NCBI RefSeq assembly: GCF_017498545.1
Contig: NZ_CP071793.1
Coordinates: 10,720,256 to 10,784,255 of the forward strand
Direction: 5' to 3'
From: Sulfidibacter corallicola
GTDB lineage: Bacteria; Acidobacteriota; Holophagae; Acanthopleuribacterales; Acanthopleuribacteraceae
DNA length: 64,000 bases
Shown: piece by piece, positions 31,101-41,509 of the stretch
How the letters are laid out: each line of letters starts with the position of its first letter
Position numbering within the stretch: position 1 is the first letter of the stretch
Translations under genes and position numbers: made by a program
Notes under the pieces: generated by a model
Told to the model about the DNA's origin: nothing
Database searches by the model: none
Seen by the model: the letters and a program-made list of their open reading frames with translations, nothing else

Positions 31101-32357
31101 TCAATGGCCTTTCACGTGCAACACCAGCCGTTCGGGACAGTGGTTGTTCAGGCAGTGAGGCACCCAGGTGGTTGGCTCGGCCCGTTCGAGCACGGGGTAG
31201 CGGTCGAGTAGCATTTCATAGGCGATCCTGGCCTCCAACCGAGCCAGGGGCGCGCCGAGGCAGTGGTGGATGCCGCCACCGAAGCTCATGTGGGGGTTCG
31301 GGTTGCGGGCGATATCCATGTGATCGGGGTTCTCGAACACCGCCGGATCGCGATTGATGGCGGCGACCAGGCCGATGCAGACGGATCCCTTGGGAATGGT
31401 GGTCCCGCCGTAGTGGAAATCCGCGTTGGCGATACGCGGAATCAGGTAGGCGCCGGGTTCGACGCGCATGGTTTCCTCGATCGCGGTCTTCATCAAATCG
31501 GGGTTCCGGCGCAGGCGGCGAAACTGATCGGGGTGTTCGAGCAGGGCGTGAATGCCGTTGCCGAGCAGCGATACGGTCGTCTTGTGACCCGAGATGATCA
31601 TGGTGATGAAGTTGGTGACCAGTTCGTCGTCGTCCAGATCGCCGTCGGGCGGGCCCGTGGCGATCACGGCATCGATGGGACGATCGTCGGCGTTGCGGCG
31701 GCGATGGGCCATGAAATCGCGAGTCCAGGCCTTGAATTCGATCAAGTCGTCCAGCGCGCGTTTCTTTTCCTCGGGCGTCATCAGGAATTCGCTGATTCGC
31801 AGGATCGTGTCGCTGTAGCGCGCGATGTTCTCGGCCTCGGACATGGGCACGTCGAACATGCCGAGGATGATGCGGAAGGGCAGGTGACGCGCGAAGGTGG
31901 GCATCAGGTCCACTTCGCCCATGCCGGGCATTTCGTCGAGCAGGGCCTGGGTCTCGGCCCGAATCAGGGGTTCCATGCGAGCGACCGCGGAAGGCGTGAA
32001 AAACTTTTCGTAGGTTCGCCGCATCCGGCGATGGTCGGGCGGGTTCACATTGAGGATCTGGGGCTGAAAGGCGTTGAACAACGCATAGGTCAGGGGATCC
32101 TTTTCGCGGTTTTCCGGGGTGTACCAACTGTTGTTCATCAAGCGCGTGTCGTTGCCCATGATCTTGGATCGGGTGACTTTGGTGAAGGCGTCGTGACCCA
32201 GGGCGAAGTAGGCCGCGCCCAGGTCGTTTTGGAGAATGGGGCCGATGGCGCGCAGTTCGTGCAGCAGGGGATGGGGATCGGCCAAGAACTCGGGACTCGA
32301 AAGGGTACCCCACCAGTCGAACGTCGCGGGATCGAGGGTCTGTTGCTCCATGCTCAT
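31101..32357 (-). CDS. Cytochrome P450
   Basis: A soluble bacterial cytochrome P450 of 418 residues, a normal length. The heme-binding loop reads FGGGIHHCLGAPLARLE (Cys at about residue 366). The K-helix ExxR is in EETMRVEP and the I-helix is SGHKTTVSLL, where Lys takes the place of the usual acidic residue before the Thr pair. No membrane anchor is seen. The start is ATG at 32357, with GGAG seven bases upstream; further in-frame codons upstream look untranslated. It is read in the same direction as the giant PKS and lies 548 bp upstream of it. An oxidative tailoring step on the polyketide (hydroxylation or epoxidation) is the likely role, by position only. Redox partners are not in the window. 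Confidence 0.93.
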   Translation of the reverse strand: MSMEQQTLDPATFDWWGTLSSPEFLADPHPLLHELRAIGPILQNDLGAAYFALGHDAFTKVTRSKIMGNDTRLMNNSWYTPENREKDPLTYALFNAFQPQILNVNPPDHRRMRRTYEKFFTPSAVARMEPLIRAETQALLDEMPGMGEVDLMPTFARHLPFRIILGMFDVPMSEAENIARYSDTILRISEFLMTPEEKKRALDDLIEFKAWTRDFMAHRRRNADDRPIDAVIATGPPDGDLDDDELVTNFITMIISGHKTTVSLLGNGIHALLEHPDQFRRLRRNPDLMKTAIEETMRVEPGAYLIPRIANADFHYGGTTIPKGSVCIGLVAAINRDPAVFENPDHMDIARNPNPHMSFGGGIHHCLGAPLARLEARIAYEMLLDRYPVLERAEPTTWVPHCLNNHCPERLVLHVKGH

Positions 32358-32639
32358 GTATGCTCCCATGGGTCGGTGTCGGAATGGGCGATCGCCGGGC
32401 GGAGGAAATCCGTTCCACGGGTCTCCGGTGTTCAAGGAGGCAACGGAGTCGGCGCACTTCACGAAAGCACGGCCGACGCAACGGTACCGATTTACACCGA
32501 GATCGAGAAATCGTCGCAAATCATCATTTTTTCGTATCTTGAAGGACGGAATACAAATAGAAATATACCACACCATTCACGGGGATCAACGCATTCACGG
32601 AGTCGTCGCCCAGGCCGCTGGGCCGCCATGTCGAAGCCA

Positions 32640-33010
32640 TCCATGCCGGGAGTGCCCCCATTCCCTGAGTGGCGTCAGGCCCGGTTGGTTCATCGGCCCG
32701 ATGAACCCTTCCAAACAATCCATGCCGGGAGTTCCCCCATTCCCTGAGCGGCGTCAGGCCCGGTTGGTTCATCGGCCCGATGAACCCTTCCAAACAATCC
32801 ATGCCGGGAGTTCCCCCATTCCCTGAGCGGCGTCAGGCCCGGTTGGTTCATCGGCCCGATGAACCCTTCCAAACAATCCATGCCGGGAGTTCCCCCATTC
32901 CCTGAGCGGCGTCAGGCCCGGTTGGTTCATCGGCCCGATGAACCCTTCCAAACAATCCATGCCGGGAGTTCCCCCATTCCCTGAGCGGCGTCAGGCCCGG
33001 TAGGTGCCGG
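32640..33010 (+). repeat. Hairpin tandem repeat cluster E, intergenic
   Basis: Cores of the form GGTTGGTTC lie at 32683, 32762, 32841 and 32920, exactly 79 bp apart, with a degenerate fifth core (GGTAGGTGCC) at 32999. The left arm is GGTTCATCGG with a perfect complement after one C, the same arms as cluster C. The stem before the core contains the shared CCCTGAGCGGCGTCAGGCCC. The period is not a multiple of three. The array lies in the divergent space between the P450 and the subtilisin gene, 280 bp upstream of the P450 start. Confidence 0.92.
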
Positions 33011-33742
33011 ACCCGCCCAGAGCGACGGGCTGACAGACCCAAGCGATCCGGTATCGAAGAAGACAACCGTCAAAGCGGACTCAGCCCTGACCAACCCAAC
33101 TGCAGCTCCGACCCTCAAAGCCTGCAGGGACTCTGATCATGGATCACTTCGGCAAGTTCGTCCGGCGGGCTTACCGCCCCTGATGAACCTACCTGGCACG
33201 ACGCATCTCTCGGCACTCAGGGACTCCAGGCGGATATATTTCAAGAGAGGTTCTCCATTCAATCGGCTTGGCTGATCGACCCTGCCATAGGCCAGAGAAC
33301 GACGACCTGGGGAGTTCCATGGGAACCCGTTCTCGAGAGAAATGTCACATCCGGCAGCGACTCGGGCTGTTTTCAGTTACGTGACAATTTGTCACGTTAC
33401 GATATCGGGTGCCCCGTGACCGCACCAGGCCGCGATCGATCGTCAAGAAAACATTTTTTCAAGGTCGTTTTTTTCACCAATCTCACCGCCAAGCGCCACT
33501 TCTTGGTTGGATCCAGACGTCGAACCCTTGGCCCGCCTACGTCGAGCCACCCATCGCTTCGCGAGGCCAACAATTTGAAAAAGAATATCTTGGGCCCTTT
33601 TTTTCGCGGCACACGAATCGGCTCACCATGGCACAGAAGTTGTTCTTCCGGCGGGCATAGCGGGAAAGGCACCGAGGACCGATTGGAGACCCGTTCTCGG
33701 ACACTTTCTTCATTAATTAAGTAGTATCGAGGTTTGCCACGA
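33011..33742. other. Rest of the P450/subtilisin divergent region
   Basis: About 730 bp with no supported gene. A single degenerate repeat element lies at 33165-33230 on the minus strand: the ggactcc...cctacctggcacgac stem is kept, but the hairpin is replaced by one containing GGGGCGGTAAGCCCGCC. The same replacement hairpin recurs at 41950-41985. From about 33430 to 33620 there are several T- and A-runs. The promoter of the subtilisin gene is probably here, but no clear box could be picked. Confidence 0.4.
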
Positions 33743-36700
33743 ATGACGCCATTGACCTGCACGAAGCAGATGTTTTTGATCACCTTGTGCTTTTGGATGA
33801 CCACCCAGGCGCTGAACGCACAGGATCAGACCGGCCCACTCTCCCCTCCCCGACCCTCCGCCGCGACCTATCCCAAGATCTATCGCACCGCGCAGGGCAC
33901 ACCCGAAATGCGAACCCCTCGCCCGGAGCCACGGGACGCCGCAACCGCAAGGGCCACACGCCCCCTGGACATCGAAGATTGGATCGAGCGCACCCAGTCG
34001 CGGCGCGCACCCGGTGACGCGGCACCCGCCGCGGCAACGCAAGCTTCGCAAGTGATCCTGGCCGTGCCGGCGAGCTCGATGTCGAAGCGCGGCAAGCTTT
34101 TGAAAACGACGCTCGCCGACATTCAGGGTGAACTGATCTCGGAGTTCACCACCCACACGGGCCGCTACTACGCGCTGGTGGCCCTGCCCGAGGGTGGCAC
34201 GCTCGAAGAGGCCCGCGGCAAGGTCCGCCACAAGAGCGGCGAGCTGCAGGTCCTGCCGGTGCAGGCGGCCACGCTCTACACGGCTCCCGACGATCCCTAC
34301 TACCCTTATCAATACGGTTTGAAAAACAGCCAGACGGTGCACGAATTCTACAGCCCGCCACCGCACCCGGACGCCCATATCGACGCGGAAGCGGCTTGGC
34401 GGACGCAGACCGGTTCCCGCGACGTGGTGGTCGCCATCATCGACAGCGGCATCGATTTGAATCACCCCGACCTGGCCGCCAACCTGTGGCGCAATGCGGG
34501 CGAGATTCCCGGCAACGATGTGGACGACGACGGCAACGGCTTCGTGGACGACGTGCACGGGTTCGACTTCGCGGCGAGCCTCGACTCGGAAGACAGCGAT
34601 CCCGACGACGCATTCGGGCACGGCACCCACGTGGCCGGGATCGTCGGTGCGGTCGCGGACAACCAGGCCGGCGTGAGCGGCGTGGCCCAGCAAGTCTCCC
34701 TGATGGCGGTCAAGGCGTTCACGGAATTTGGCGGCACCAACGATTTCATCCTGGCCAAGTCCCTGGACTACGCGATCGCCAACGGCGCCGACGTCATCAA
34801 CGCCAGTTGGGGCATGAACTACCCCAGCGAGCTGGTGAAAGCCGCCCTGGAAGACGCTGCCGCAGCCGGGGTGTTCGTCTCGATCGCCGCCGGCAACGAA
34901 AGCCAGCAAATCGGCACGGGCATGCAATGGCTGGACAGCTACCCGGCCGCCTTTCAGATGTCGCATACCATCAGCGTCGCCGCCACCGATTCGGCCGATC
35001 GCTTGGCATCCTACTCCAACACCAGCCCCACCCACGTCCAGATCGCGGCGCCAGGTTCGACCGTGCTCAGCACCTACCTGCCCAGTCGGGTTCTGTACGC
35101 GGAAGACTTTCAATCGGTGCCGGAAGGGCGCCTGCCCGACGGCTACGTGAACGACGGCACACCCCCATTCGCGGTGAACGCCACGGGACACGGCGGCCCC
35201 GAGAACAAGGCCCTGCGCGTGGCCGGCACTTCCTCCGGCGAAAGCGCCATGACCTCCTCCAGCATCCCGATCCCCGACGGTGCCACCGGCTTTCTGGCCT
35301 TTCTGAACCTGGCCGTGGACATCACGGCGGAACTGGGCGGGGACGCCCAATTCGTGTTCCAACTCTGGGAAGACGGCGCCTGGGAGGATTACTTTCGGGT
35401 GTTGCCGACCAGCATCGACTACCATGCCAAATCCTACTACCACCTGGAGATCCCGCTGCTCTACAGCGAAACGCCCGAATCCATTCGATTCCGCCTGGTC
35501 TACACGGCCGGTGACGGCGACGAGGATACCTACGGCGTGGAAATCGACAACCTGGTCCTGACCTCGTCCACTCTCGAGGTCGATCCCGACAGCGACTACC
35601 CGCACGCCTACAAGTACCTCAGCGGGACATCGATGGCGGCGCCCCACGTGGCGGGCGCGGCGGCCCTGCTGCTGGCCGAAGACCCGGACCTCAGCCCCCA
35701 CGCGGTGAAAATGCGGCTCATCGCCAGTGCCGATCGCCTGCCGCACCTCGAAAACAAGGTCGGCGGCATGGGCCGGCTCGACGTGGGCGCCGCGCTCCAC
35801 GCCGAAGGCGGACTGACCCTCCTCACGGACATGACGCAGCGCACGGTGCGCCAAGGCGAGACCCATCCCCTGCTGTGGCACAACCACGACGCGCCGGACG
35901 CCCCCGTCGAACTGTATCTGGCCCGCAACGGGGAACCGGTCGCGGGGACCTCGGTGGCCATCGGCGGCAGTGCCGGCCTGGCGATCTGGTCGGTACCCGA
36001 CGTGGCACCGGGCGGCTACCGACTGGTTCTGGCCAGCGACGGCCAGGAGGTGTCCAGCGCGCCCTTCAACATCGAGGCCGCCATGGAAGTGTCGATTCCC
36101 GACCTCAACCTTCAGGCCTACCTGATGGACATCTTCGACCGCAACGGCGATGACCGCCTGGTCACGCAGGAACTGGCCACCTACCAGGGCCTGCTGCGAA
36201 TCCCCGCCCTGGGCATCACCGATTACCGCGGGCTGGAGTGGGCCAACGGCGTTCACACCCTGATCCTGGAGAACAATCCCGCCGTCCACCTTCCCGATCT
36301 CTCCAGCTTCGAGGCGATGCACACGTTGATCGTCACCGGCGCACGAGCCGAGACGATCTCCGAACTGCCCGAAAGCCTGCGCGCCCTGCAACTGGAGAAC
36401 ATGCCGCTGGGCTCGCTGCCGAATCTGCCCGCCGGCCTGGAAGAGCTGGTCCTGGTGCAGCTCCCCCTCGAAACGCTGCCCAACCTGCCCCGGGAAGAGA
36501 TGGACCTGCTGGTGCTCCAGGGTTTGAATGTGGCCCGGTTGGGTCCCTTGCCGCAAAGCCTGGACGACGGCTACCTGATGAACATGCCGCTTCGATACGT
36601 GGCATCGCTGCCGCGGAAGGTCAGTTTCGAATTCGTGATGCACGACCTGGCGTTTCGAACCCTGCCGGATCTGCCCGAATCGGTCGCGATCCTGACGCTG

Positions 36701-39139
36701 TCGCGCCTGATGTTGTCCAAGCCCCTCGACTTCTCGGACGGCACGCGGGTCAGCACCCTGAATCTCAACTACCTGACCGGCCCGGCCGGGCTGATCGGTT
36801 TGCCGGAACACCTGCACGACCTGAACCTTGACGGCAACCAATGGACGGAGCTGCCGCCACTGCCGGAGGGTCTGGCCTACTTCCGCGCCCGGTTCAACCA
36901 ACTGACGGAGCTGCCGGATCTACCGGCGTCGATCGAAATTCTGGAAGTGGACGGCAATCAATTGACGGAACTGCCGACCTTGCCGCCGCAGCTCTTGATC
37001 CTGTCGGCGCGGAACAATCGGATCACGGCATTCCCCGAGTTCGAAAACGACCGACTCTTCGAGGTCGATCTGGGCCACAACCAGATCACGCACGTCGATC
37101 GTTTGCCGCAAAGGATCCTGACCCACCTGGACCTGAGCCACAATCGCCTGTCGACCCTGCCTCCGCTTCCGGCCACCGTCATGGTGCTGAACCTGGCGGG
37201 GAACCGGCTCACCGAGCTACCCGACCTGTCCGCCGTAGATGTCTTGGTCTCGCTGGACGCCTCCGCGAACCAACTGGCGGAAGTCCCCATCCTGAACAAC
37301 CCCGATCTTCGCCTGGTCCACCTCGAAGCGAACCCCTTCGACGAAACCCACTGTGCCGACCTGGACCTGTTGCAGGCCCGCGGGCTCCCCGGCCTCATGT
37401 GGTTCGATCCGTTCAGGCCCAAGATCGGTCACCTCCTGGACGGGTTCATCGCGGAACCCAACGCGGATGGACACCTGGGATTGTGCGATCCCAGCCGCGT
37501 GGACCAGCCGGTGACGGGCGTTCGGGTGTTCCGATCCGGTTGGGAAAGTACCCACGTGTTCTGGGACGGCGGCCTGCTGGGCGATGAAGCGCTCGGCGGC
37601 TTCAACGTCTACTGGGACTGGGGCAATCGGCCAGGCCGCCTGCTGGGCCGTTTCCAAGGCTCCGGAATCCACCTCGGCATCGATTTCTTCCAATATCCGG
37701 GCTCGAAGATCACCGTGGTCCCCGTGACCCAGGATGGACGCCAGCGTTTGGACCTGCTCGGAAGCACCACCCTGGCGGACGAGCTGGACCAGACCGAACA
37801 GGCCTTCCCCGAGTACAGTTTCCCCTCGTTGAGATCGATCGGAGACACCATCCAAACGGTCAGTGTGGCCGGCGGGTGGGCGGCCGATGAAATCGGCTTC
37901 GGGATCGTGGCCTACGACGCGGCGGGTGTCCGCATCGCCGAGGGTCGCGGGAGCCGCATTGCCGGCAAGGACCACGAGGTCTTCCGTCTCGACGAGGTGT
38001 TCGATGCGGATGTTCGTGCGGCGGCCGCGCGCTACGGCGTGATCGCCTCGCACACCTTCCACGTCGACGCGATCGCGGGCAACGATCGACGCCGGCACGA
38101 AATCGAGCCTGCATTGGTTGGTAACACCCGTGGCCTGGTCACCTTTCACCCGGCCTGGCTCAAGGAGCAATTCACCAAACTGATCGCCGTCAACCCGGGC
38201 CACCTGACTCCGGGCGGCGACGCCACCGTCACACTGGTGCTGCGCGACGCGGCCAACCAGGTTCTGGCGGAGCACGTCCTGCACCTGGCCCAAGGGCACA
38301 CCGTGGTGTGGGAGCCCCATCAGATGTTGCCGGAAGACGCATCCGTCGAGGCGCTCACCTCGCTCACCTGGACCTCCGACGTGCCGCTCATGCTGTGGGA
38401 CTGCCGCCGCACCACCGAAGCCGACGAGCTCGGTGTGGCCACGGTCGAGCCCAACCACGCGCAGCCCCAAATCGAGGGCGTCCTGCCGGACTGGGGCAAG
38501 TACCTGTTCTTGGACAACCCCACCGACAGTCCCGCCATCGTGCAGCTCCGCCTGATCGACCCGCAAGGCCGGCAAGTCTCGGCCCGCTCGGTCGTGGTGG
38601 ATCCGCAGCAGGGCAAGCTGTTGGAAACCTACAACCATCTCTTCGCCACCTTCCAGGAGGGTAAGGCGCCGAGGGGCAGTTACGTGGCGTTCACTTCGTC
38701 GCAACCCGTGTACCTGCGCCAACGAGTCCAGGCCGACATCCAGGTCGCGTCGGCCTACATGGCCAGCCATGCCCAGGAGCAGATCCATCCGCAACATCGT
38801 TCGGGCAACGTCCTGCTGGCCAACGACCTGGCCTGGAGCGCCAACGTCGATTCCACGGTGAAGCTCATCAACCGGAGAGACGTGCCGGCGACCGTTCACG
38901 GCGTCGTCTACGATCATCGGAAAAACCACTACGACCTGCTGCAACTGGTCGTGCCGGCGAACGGCGCCGTGGTGGTGAACCGCGCGCTGCTTCGCGAGCG
39001 GATGGGCCTCAGCGACGTGGAGGCCATCGGCTCGATGCTGTTCATCGGATCCGCGGACGACCGTTTCTGCGGGTACCAGTTCAGCGTGGCACGCGACACC
39101 GAGGCGATGACCGCACGTGCGCTGACGATCGCGTTCTAA
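33743..39139 (+). CDS. Secreted subtilisin-like protease with leucine-rich repeats
   Basis: A 1798-residue exported protein with a signal peptide (residues 1 to about 24, ending ALNA). ATG at 33743 is chosen because GAGG lies 10 bases upstream; a TTG three codons earlier is less likely. The S8 catalytic triad is visible: Asp234 in IIDSG, His293 in GHGTHVAG and Ser630 in GTSMAAPHVAG. A beta-rich insert of about 150 residues (455-610) lies between His and Ser. Residues about 850-1210 form leucine-rich repeats of the LTELPDLP type, as in IpaH-like and other short bacterial LRRs. About 580 C-terminal residues are unrecognised and beta-rich. The LRR may select a protein target. The domain combination is uncommon, and the substrate is unknown. 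The gene precedes the PPC protein on the same strand by 205 bp. Confidence 0.92.
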   Translation: MTPLTCTKQMFLITLCFWMTTQALNAQDQTGPLSPPRPSAATYPKIYRTAQGTPEMRTPRPEPRDAATARATRPLDIEDWIERTQSRRAPGDAAPAAATQASQVILAVPASSMSKRGKLLKTTLADIQGELISEFTTHTGRYYALVALPEGGTLEEARGKVRHKSGELQVLPVQAATLYTAPDDPYYPYQYGLKNSQTVHEFYSPPPHPDAHIDAEAAWRTQTGSRDVVVAIIDSGIDLNHPDLAANLWRNAGEIPGNDVDDDGNGFVDDVHGFDFAASLDSEDSDPDDAFGHGTHVAGIVGAVADNQAGVSGVAQQVSLMAVKAFTEFGGTNDFILAKSLDYAIANGADVINASWGMNYPSELVKAALEDAAAAGVFVSIAAGNESQQIGTGMQWLDSYPAAFQMSHTISVAATDSADRLASYSNTSPTHVQIAAPGSTVLSTYLPSRVLYAEDFQSVPEGRLPDGYVNDGTPPFAVNATGHGGPENKALRVAGTSSGESAMTSSSIPIPDGATGFLAFLNLAVDITAELGGDAQFVFQLWEDGAWEDYFRVLPTSIDYHAKSYYHLEIPLLYSETPESIRFRLVYTAGDGDEDTYGVEIDNLVLTSSTLEVDPDSDYPHAYKYLSGTSMAAPHVAGAAALLLAEDPDLSPHAVKMRLIASADRLPHLENKVGGMGRLDVGAALHAEGGLTLLTDMTQRTVRQGETHPLLWHNHDAPDAPVELYLARNGEPVAGTSVAIGGSAGLAIWSVPDVAPGGYRLVLASDGQEVSSAPFNIEAAMEVSIPDLNLQAYLMDIFDRNGDDRLVTQELATYQGLLRIPALGITDYRGLEWANGVHTLILENNPAVHLPDLSSFEAMHTLIVTGARAETISELPESLRALQLENMPLGSLPNLPAGLEELVLVQLPLETLPNLPREEMDLLVLQGLNVARLGPLPQSLDDGYLMNMPLRYVASLPRKVSFEFVMHDLAFRTLPDLPESVAILTLSRLMLSKPLDFSDGTRVSTLNLNYLTGPAGLIGLPEHLHDLNLDGNQWTELPPLPEGLAYFRARFNQLTELPDLPASIEILEVDGNQLTELPTLPPQLLILSARNNRITAFPEFENDRLFEVDLGHNQITHVDRLPQRILTHLDLSHNRLSTLPPLPATVMVLNLAGNRLTELPDLSAVDVLVSLDASANQLAEVPILNNPDLRLVHLEANPFDETHCADLDLLQARGLPGLMWFDPFRPKIGHLLDGFIAEPNADGHLGLCDPSRVDQPVTGVRVFRSGWESTHVFWDGGLLGDEALGGFNVYWDWGNRPGRLLGRFQGSGIHLGIDFFQYPGSKITVVPVTQDGRQRLDLLGSTTLADELDQTEQAFPEYSFPSLRSIGDTIQTVSVAGGWAADEIGFGIVAYDAAGVRIAEGRGSRIAGKDHEVFRLDEVFDADVRAAAARYGVIASHTFHVDAIAGNDRRRHEIEPALVGNTRGLVTFHPAWLKEQFTKLIAVNPGHLTPGGDATVTLVLRDAANQVLAEHVLHLAQGHTVVWEPHQMLPEDASVEALTSLTWTSDVPLMLWDCRRTTEADELGVATVEPNHAQPQIEGVLPDWGKYLFLDNPTDSPAIVQLRLIDPQGRQVSARSVVVDPQQGKLLETYNHLFATFQEGKAPRGSYVAFTSSQPVYLRQRVQADIQVASAYMASHAQEQIHPQHRSGNVLLANDLAWSANVDSTVKLINRRDVPATVHGVVYDHRKNHYDLLQLVVPANGAVVVNRALLRERMGLSDVEAIGSMLFIGSADDRFCGYQFSVARDTEAMTARALTIAF

Positions 39140-39344
39140 CCGGATTCCGGGCGGTGATGTCGCTTAAGCGGATCGCCGCCCGTACCACCGAATCACGAAA
39201 CGCCCGCCTTCCGACCAGGGCTGCCTTTGCTGAAAACTCGGATTTTTTTCATCTTTTTTGGCGGGTTGCCTTTTCAAAGGGGATTTCTCCAAGAGAGGCC
39301 CTCTCGTATCTCCGAGGAGGCCCTGAGAACGCAAGGAAGGCAGC

Positions 39345-41333
39345 ATGAACTACTTGAAGACAATCCTGCTGGTGAGCCTGATACCGGTTGTCATGGCTCC
39401 ACTCTCCGCACAAAACGAAAAAATGCGGGGCACCTGGTCCGGTATGAATCACTGGACCTCAACGCCGCTCAACCTGGACGGTGTCATTTCCGAAAACGAC
39501 CCCAAGGGCGTCGATTTGGACAACCTGGTTCGCGATGTCGTGGAAAGTAACTCCAATACTTATTTTTATCAAATGATCGGTCGCGACAAACACTGGAACC
39601 TCTTTCCGGATTTCCTCACCCGTCTCTACCAAGCGGATCCAACCATCAGGGTTTTTGCCATGCCCACCACCGAGGTTTGGAAATACAATCCCAATTTCGA
39701 TCTCTTCGGTCGTGTCCAGGATGTCGCCGATATGGCCCCGAATCATCCAAACCTGGCGGGTGTGTGTTTCGACGACTTCAGCCCGGCCTATTTCGGCGCC
39801 AACAAGCAACACTACAGCGAGAGCGAGTTGGTCAGGATGCGCGAAGCCCTGGACGGTTCGGGACGCCCCTTGGAACTCCTGATCACCGCCTATTACCAGG
39901 AGCGTTTTCTGCTCGACAAAAGCGTCTTGGACCGCTTCAAATACGGGTCCGGCTATTCCTTCGACGGCGTGGTCTTTCCCGTGTTCTACACTCCCGAGGA
40001 GTGCGAGAACGGGGACACCCACGAAATGTGCAAATTCCGGGGCCCCGAGAAGCCCGACGTGATTCCCGGCCAACTGGACAGGATCAGGGAGGGTCTCCTG
40101 CCGGGCACCCCGATCTACACGCTGATTTATGCCACCGGTTATCCCATTTGTTTTGACTGGGATGGAACAAACTGCCGAATCGTGTGCGCCACTTCCACGC
40201 CCCAATCCATGAGCGATGGCGTCGACTACGCCATGAATCTCTCCGACGGCGCGATCGTCTACCGTCTGCACACCGAATACATGGGGCCGCCTCGCTGGGG
40301 TTGCCAATCCGCCTATCACGCGGAAAAGAAACCTTTGATCCCGCAGGTCCTGCGCAAGTACGACACCCAAGACATCCAGCTCCTCAATAACGGTGAAACC
40401 TGGCTCAACGCCACCGCCGATGTCGACAAATTCATCGATTTCCAGATGAACGTTCCCTCGGGCGCCGACAACCTCAGGATCGAGGTCATCGACGGCAACG
40501 GCGACCCCGACGTCTATGTCAAATTCGGCGAGCCGCCCACCACGCTCTCCTACGACGCCAAATCGACCGTCTACGGTCTCGACGAGGTCCTGAACATCAC
40601 CAATCCTCCCGCCGGCAAAGCCTATTTCATGGTTTATGGGAAAACCAAATTCTTCGCCAAGGAAGTGAAGATCACCTATGAGATTCCGAGCTGGCGAGGC
40701 GAACTGGGCAACGGCATGACGGATTACGTCTCCGGCACCAAGGGCCAGAGCATCCGGTTCTGGACGCCCGACATCCCCGCCGGGGCCACCAACCTTCGTT
40801 TCACCATGAGCGGTGGTAGCGGCGATGCCGATCTCTACGTCAAATACGGCGCCGCGGCGAGCACGGCGTCCTTTGATTACAAGTCGACCAACGGCAGTAA
40901 CAACGACTCGGTGACGATCGCCTCTCCCAACGCCGGGAAATACTTCTTCACGGTCAACGGTCATTCGAATTTCTCCGGTGCGGTCCTCAACGTCAGTTGG
41001 GACGAGTCCGGCGACGGATCGAACAACCACGGCTGGGGCAGTGAATTGACCAACGGCCAGACCGTAAGCCTCTTTGGCCCGAACTTCATGCGATTCGAGT
41101 TCTACGTCAACGTGCCCGCGGGCGCCACGAACCTGGTCTTCACCACCGGCGACGGCTCGGGAGACGTGGACCTGTTCGTGTGGCACGACATCCATACGTC
41201 CATCGAATACCGCTCTCAAGGATCCGGCAACGCGGAGAACATCACGATCCCCTCACCCATTGCCGGAAAGTACCAAGTCGTGGTCAATTGCCAGGGACCT
41301 TTCGGCACCAATTTAAGAGTCTTTTGGCACTGA
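39345..41333 (+). CDS. Secreted protein with three PPC domains and unrecognised N-terminal domain
   Basis: 662 residues with a signal peptide (MNYLKTILLVSLIPVVMAPLSAQ) and GGAAGG just upstream of the ATG. Residues about 25-340 look like an alpha/beta-barrel: WKYNPNFDLFGR, GVCFDDFSPAYFG and YSFDGVVFPVF recall putative secreted glycosidases, but no family could be fixed. Three PPC-type beta-sandwich domains follow (about 345-440, 450-545 and 555-662), each with an ADLYVKYG/GDVDLFVW-like strand. PPC domains usually sit at the C-terminus of secreted proteases and help secretion or matrix binding. A strong terminator follows, so transcription should end here. Confidence 0.8.
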   Translation: MNYLKTILLVSLIPVVMAPLSAQNEKMRGTWSGMNHWTSTPLNLDGVISENDPKGVDLDNLVRDVVESNSNTYFYQMIGRDKHWNLFPDFLTRLYQADPTIRVFAMPTTEVWKYNPNFDLFGRVQDVADMAPNHPNLAGVCFDDFSPAYFGANKQHYSESELVRMREALDGSGRPLELLITAYYQERFLLDKSVLDRFKYGSGYSFDGVVFPVFYTPEECENGDTHEMCKFRGPEKPDVIPGQLDRIREGLLPGTPIYTLIYATGYPICFDWDGTNCRIVCATSTPQSMSDGVDYAMNLSDGAIVYRLHTEYMGPPRWGCQSAYHAEKKPLIPQVLRKYDTQDIQLLNNGETWLNATADVDKFIDFQMNVPSGADNLRIEVIDGNGDPDVYVKFGEPPTTLSYDAKSTVYGLDEVLNITNPPAGKAYFMVYGKTKFFAKEVKITYEIPSWRGELGNGMTDYVSGTKGQSIRFWTPDIPAGATNLRFTMSGGSGDADLYVKYGAAASTASFDYKSTNGSNNDSVTIASPNAGKYFFTVNGHSNFSGAVLNVSWDESGDGSNNHGWGSELTNGQTVSLFGPNFMRFEFYVNVPAGATNLVFTTGDGSGDVDLFVWHDIHTSIEYRSQGSGNAENITIPSPIAGKYQVVVNCQGPFGTNLRVFWH

Positions 41334-41364
41334 GCACCGCCTCCATGTCCACAGGCCGAACCGA

Positions 41365-41392
41365 AGCCGGGGTCGACGACCCCGGCTTTTTT
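41365..41392 (+). terminator. Rho-independent terminator after the PPC protein gene
   Basis: AGCCGGGGTC and its exact complement GACCCCGGCT form a 10-bp stem around a three-base loop, followed at once by six T. It lies 32 bp after the stop codon. It is the clearest intrinsic terminator in the window. Confidence 0.92.
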
Positions 41393-41509
41393 GCTTTGTC
41401 GGGTCCCTCGTCGCTGCGACCGAGCACCGCACACACGGGGCGTGCGCCCCGCTTGATTTCGAGAGAGACACAACGCGAAGCGAGCCGTTGCGGAGAGCCC
41501 GCACACGCG

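Noticed and set aside
32640..33010. Hairpin repeats as integron attC sites
   Set aside because: Paired arms with variable sequence recall attC, but units are identical tandem copies without gene cassettes, and no integron integrase is seen.
33713..36901. 1062-codon minus-strand open frame
   Set aside because: It is antisense to the subtilisin gene, whose signal peptide, catalytic triad and ribosome binding site are all in the plus-strand frame.
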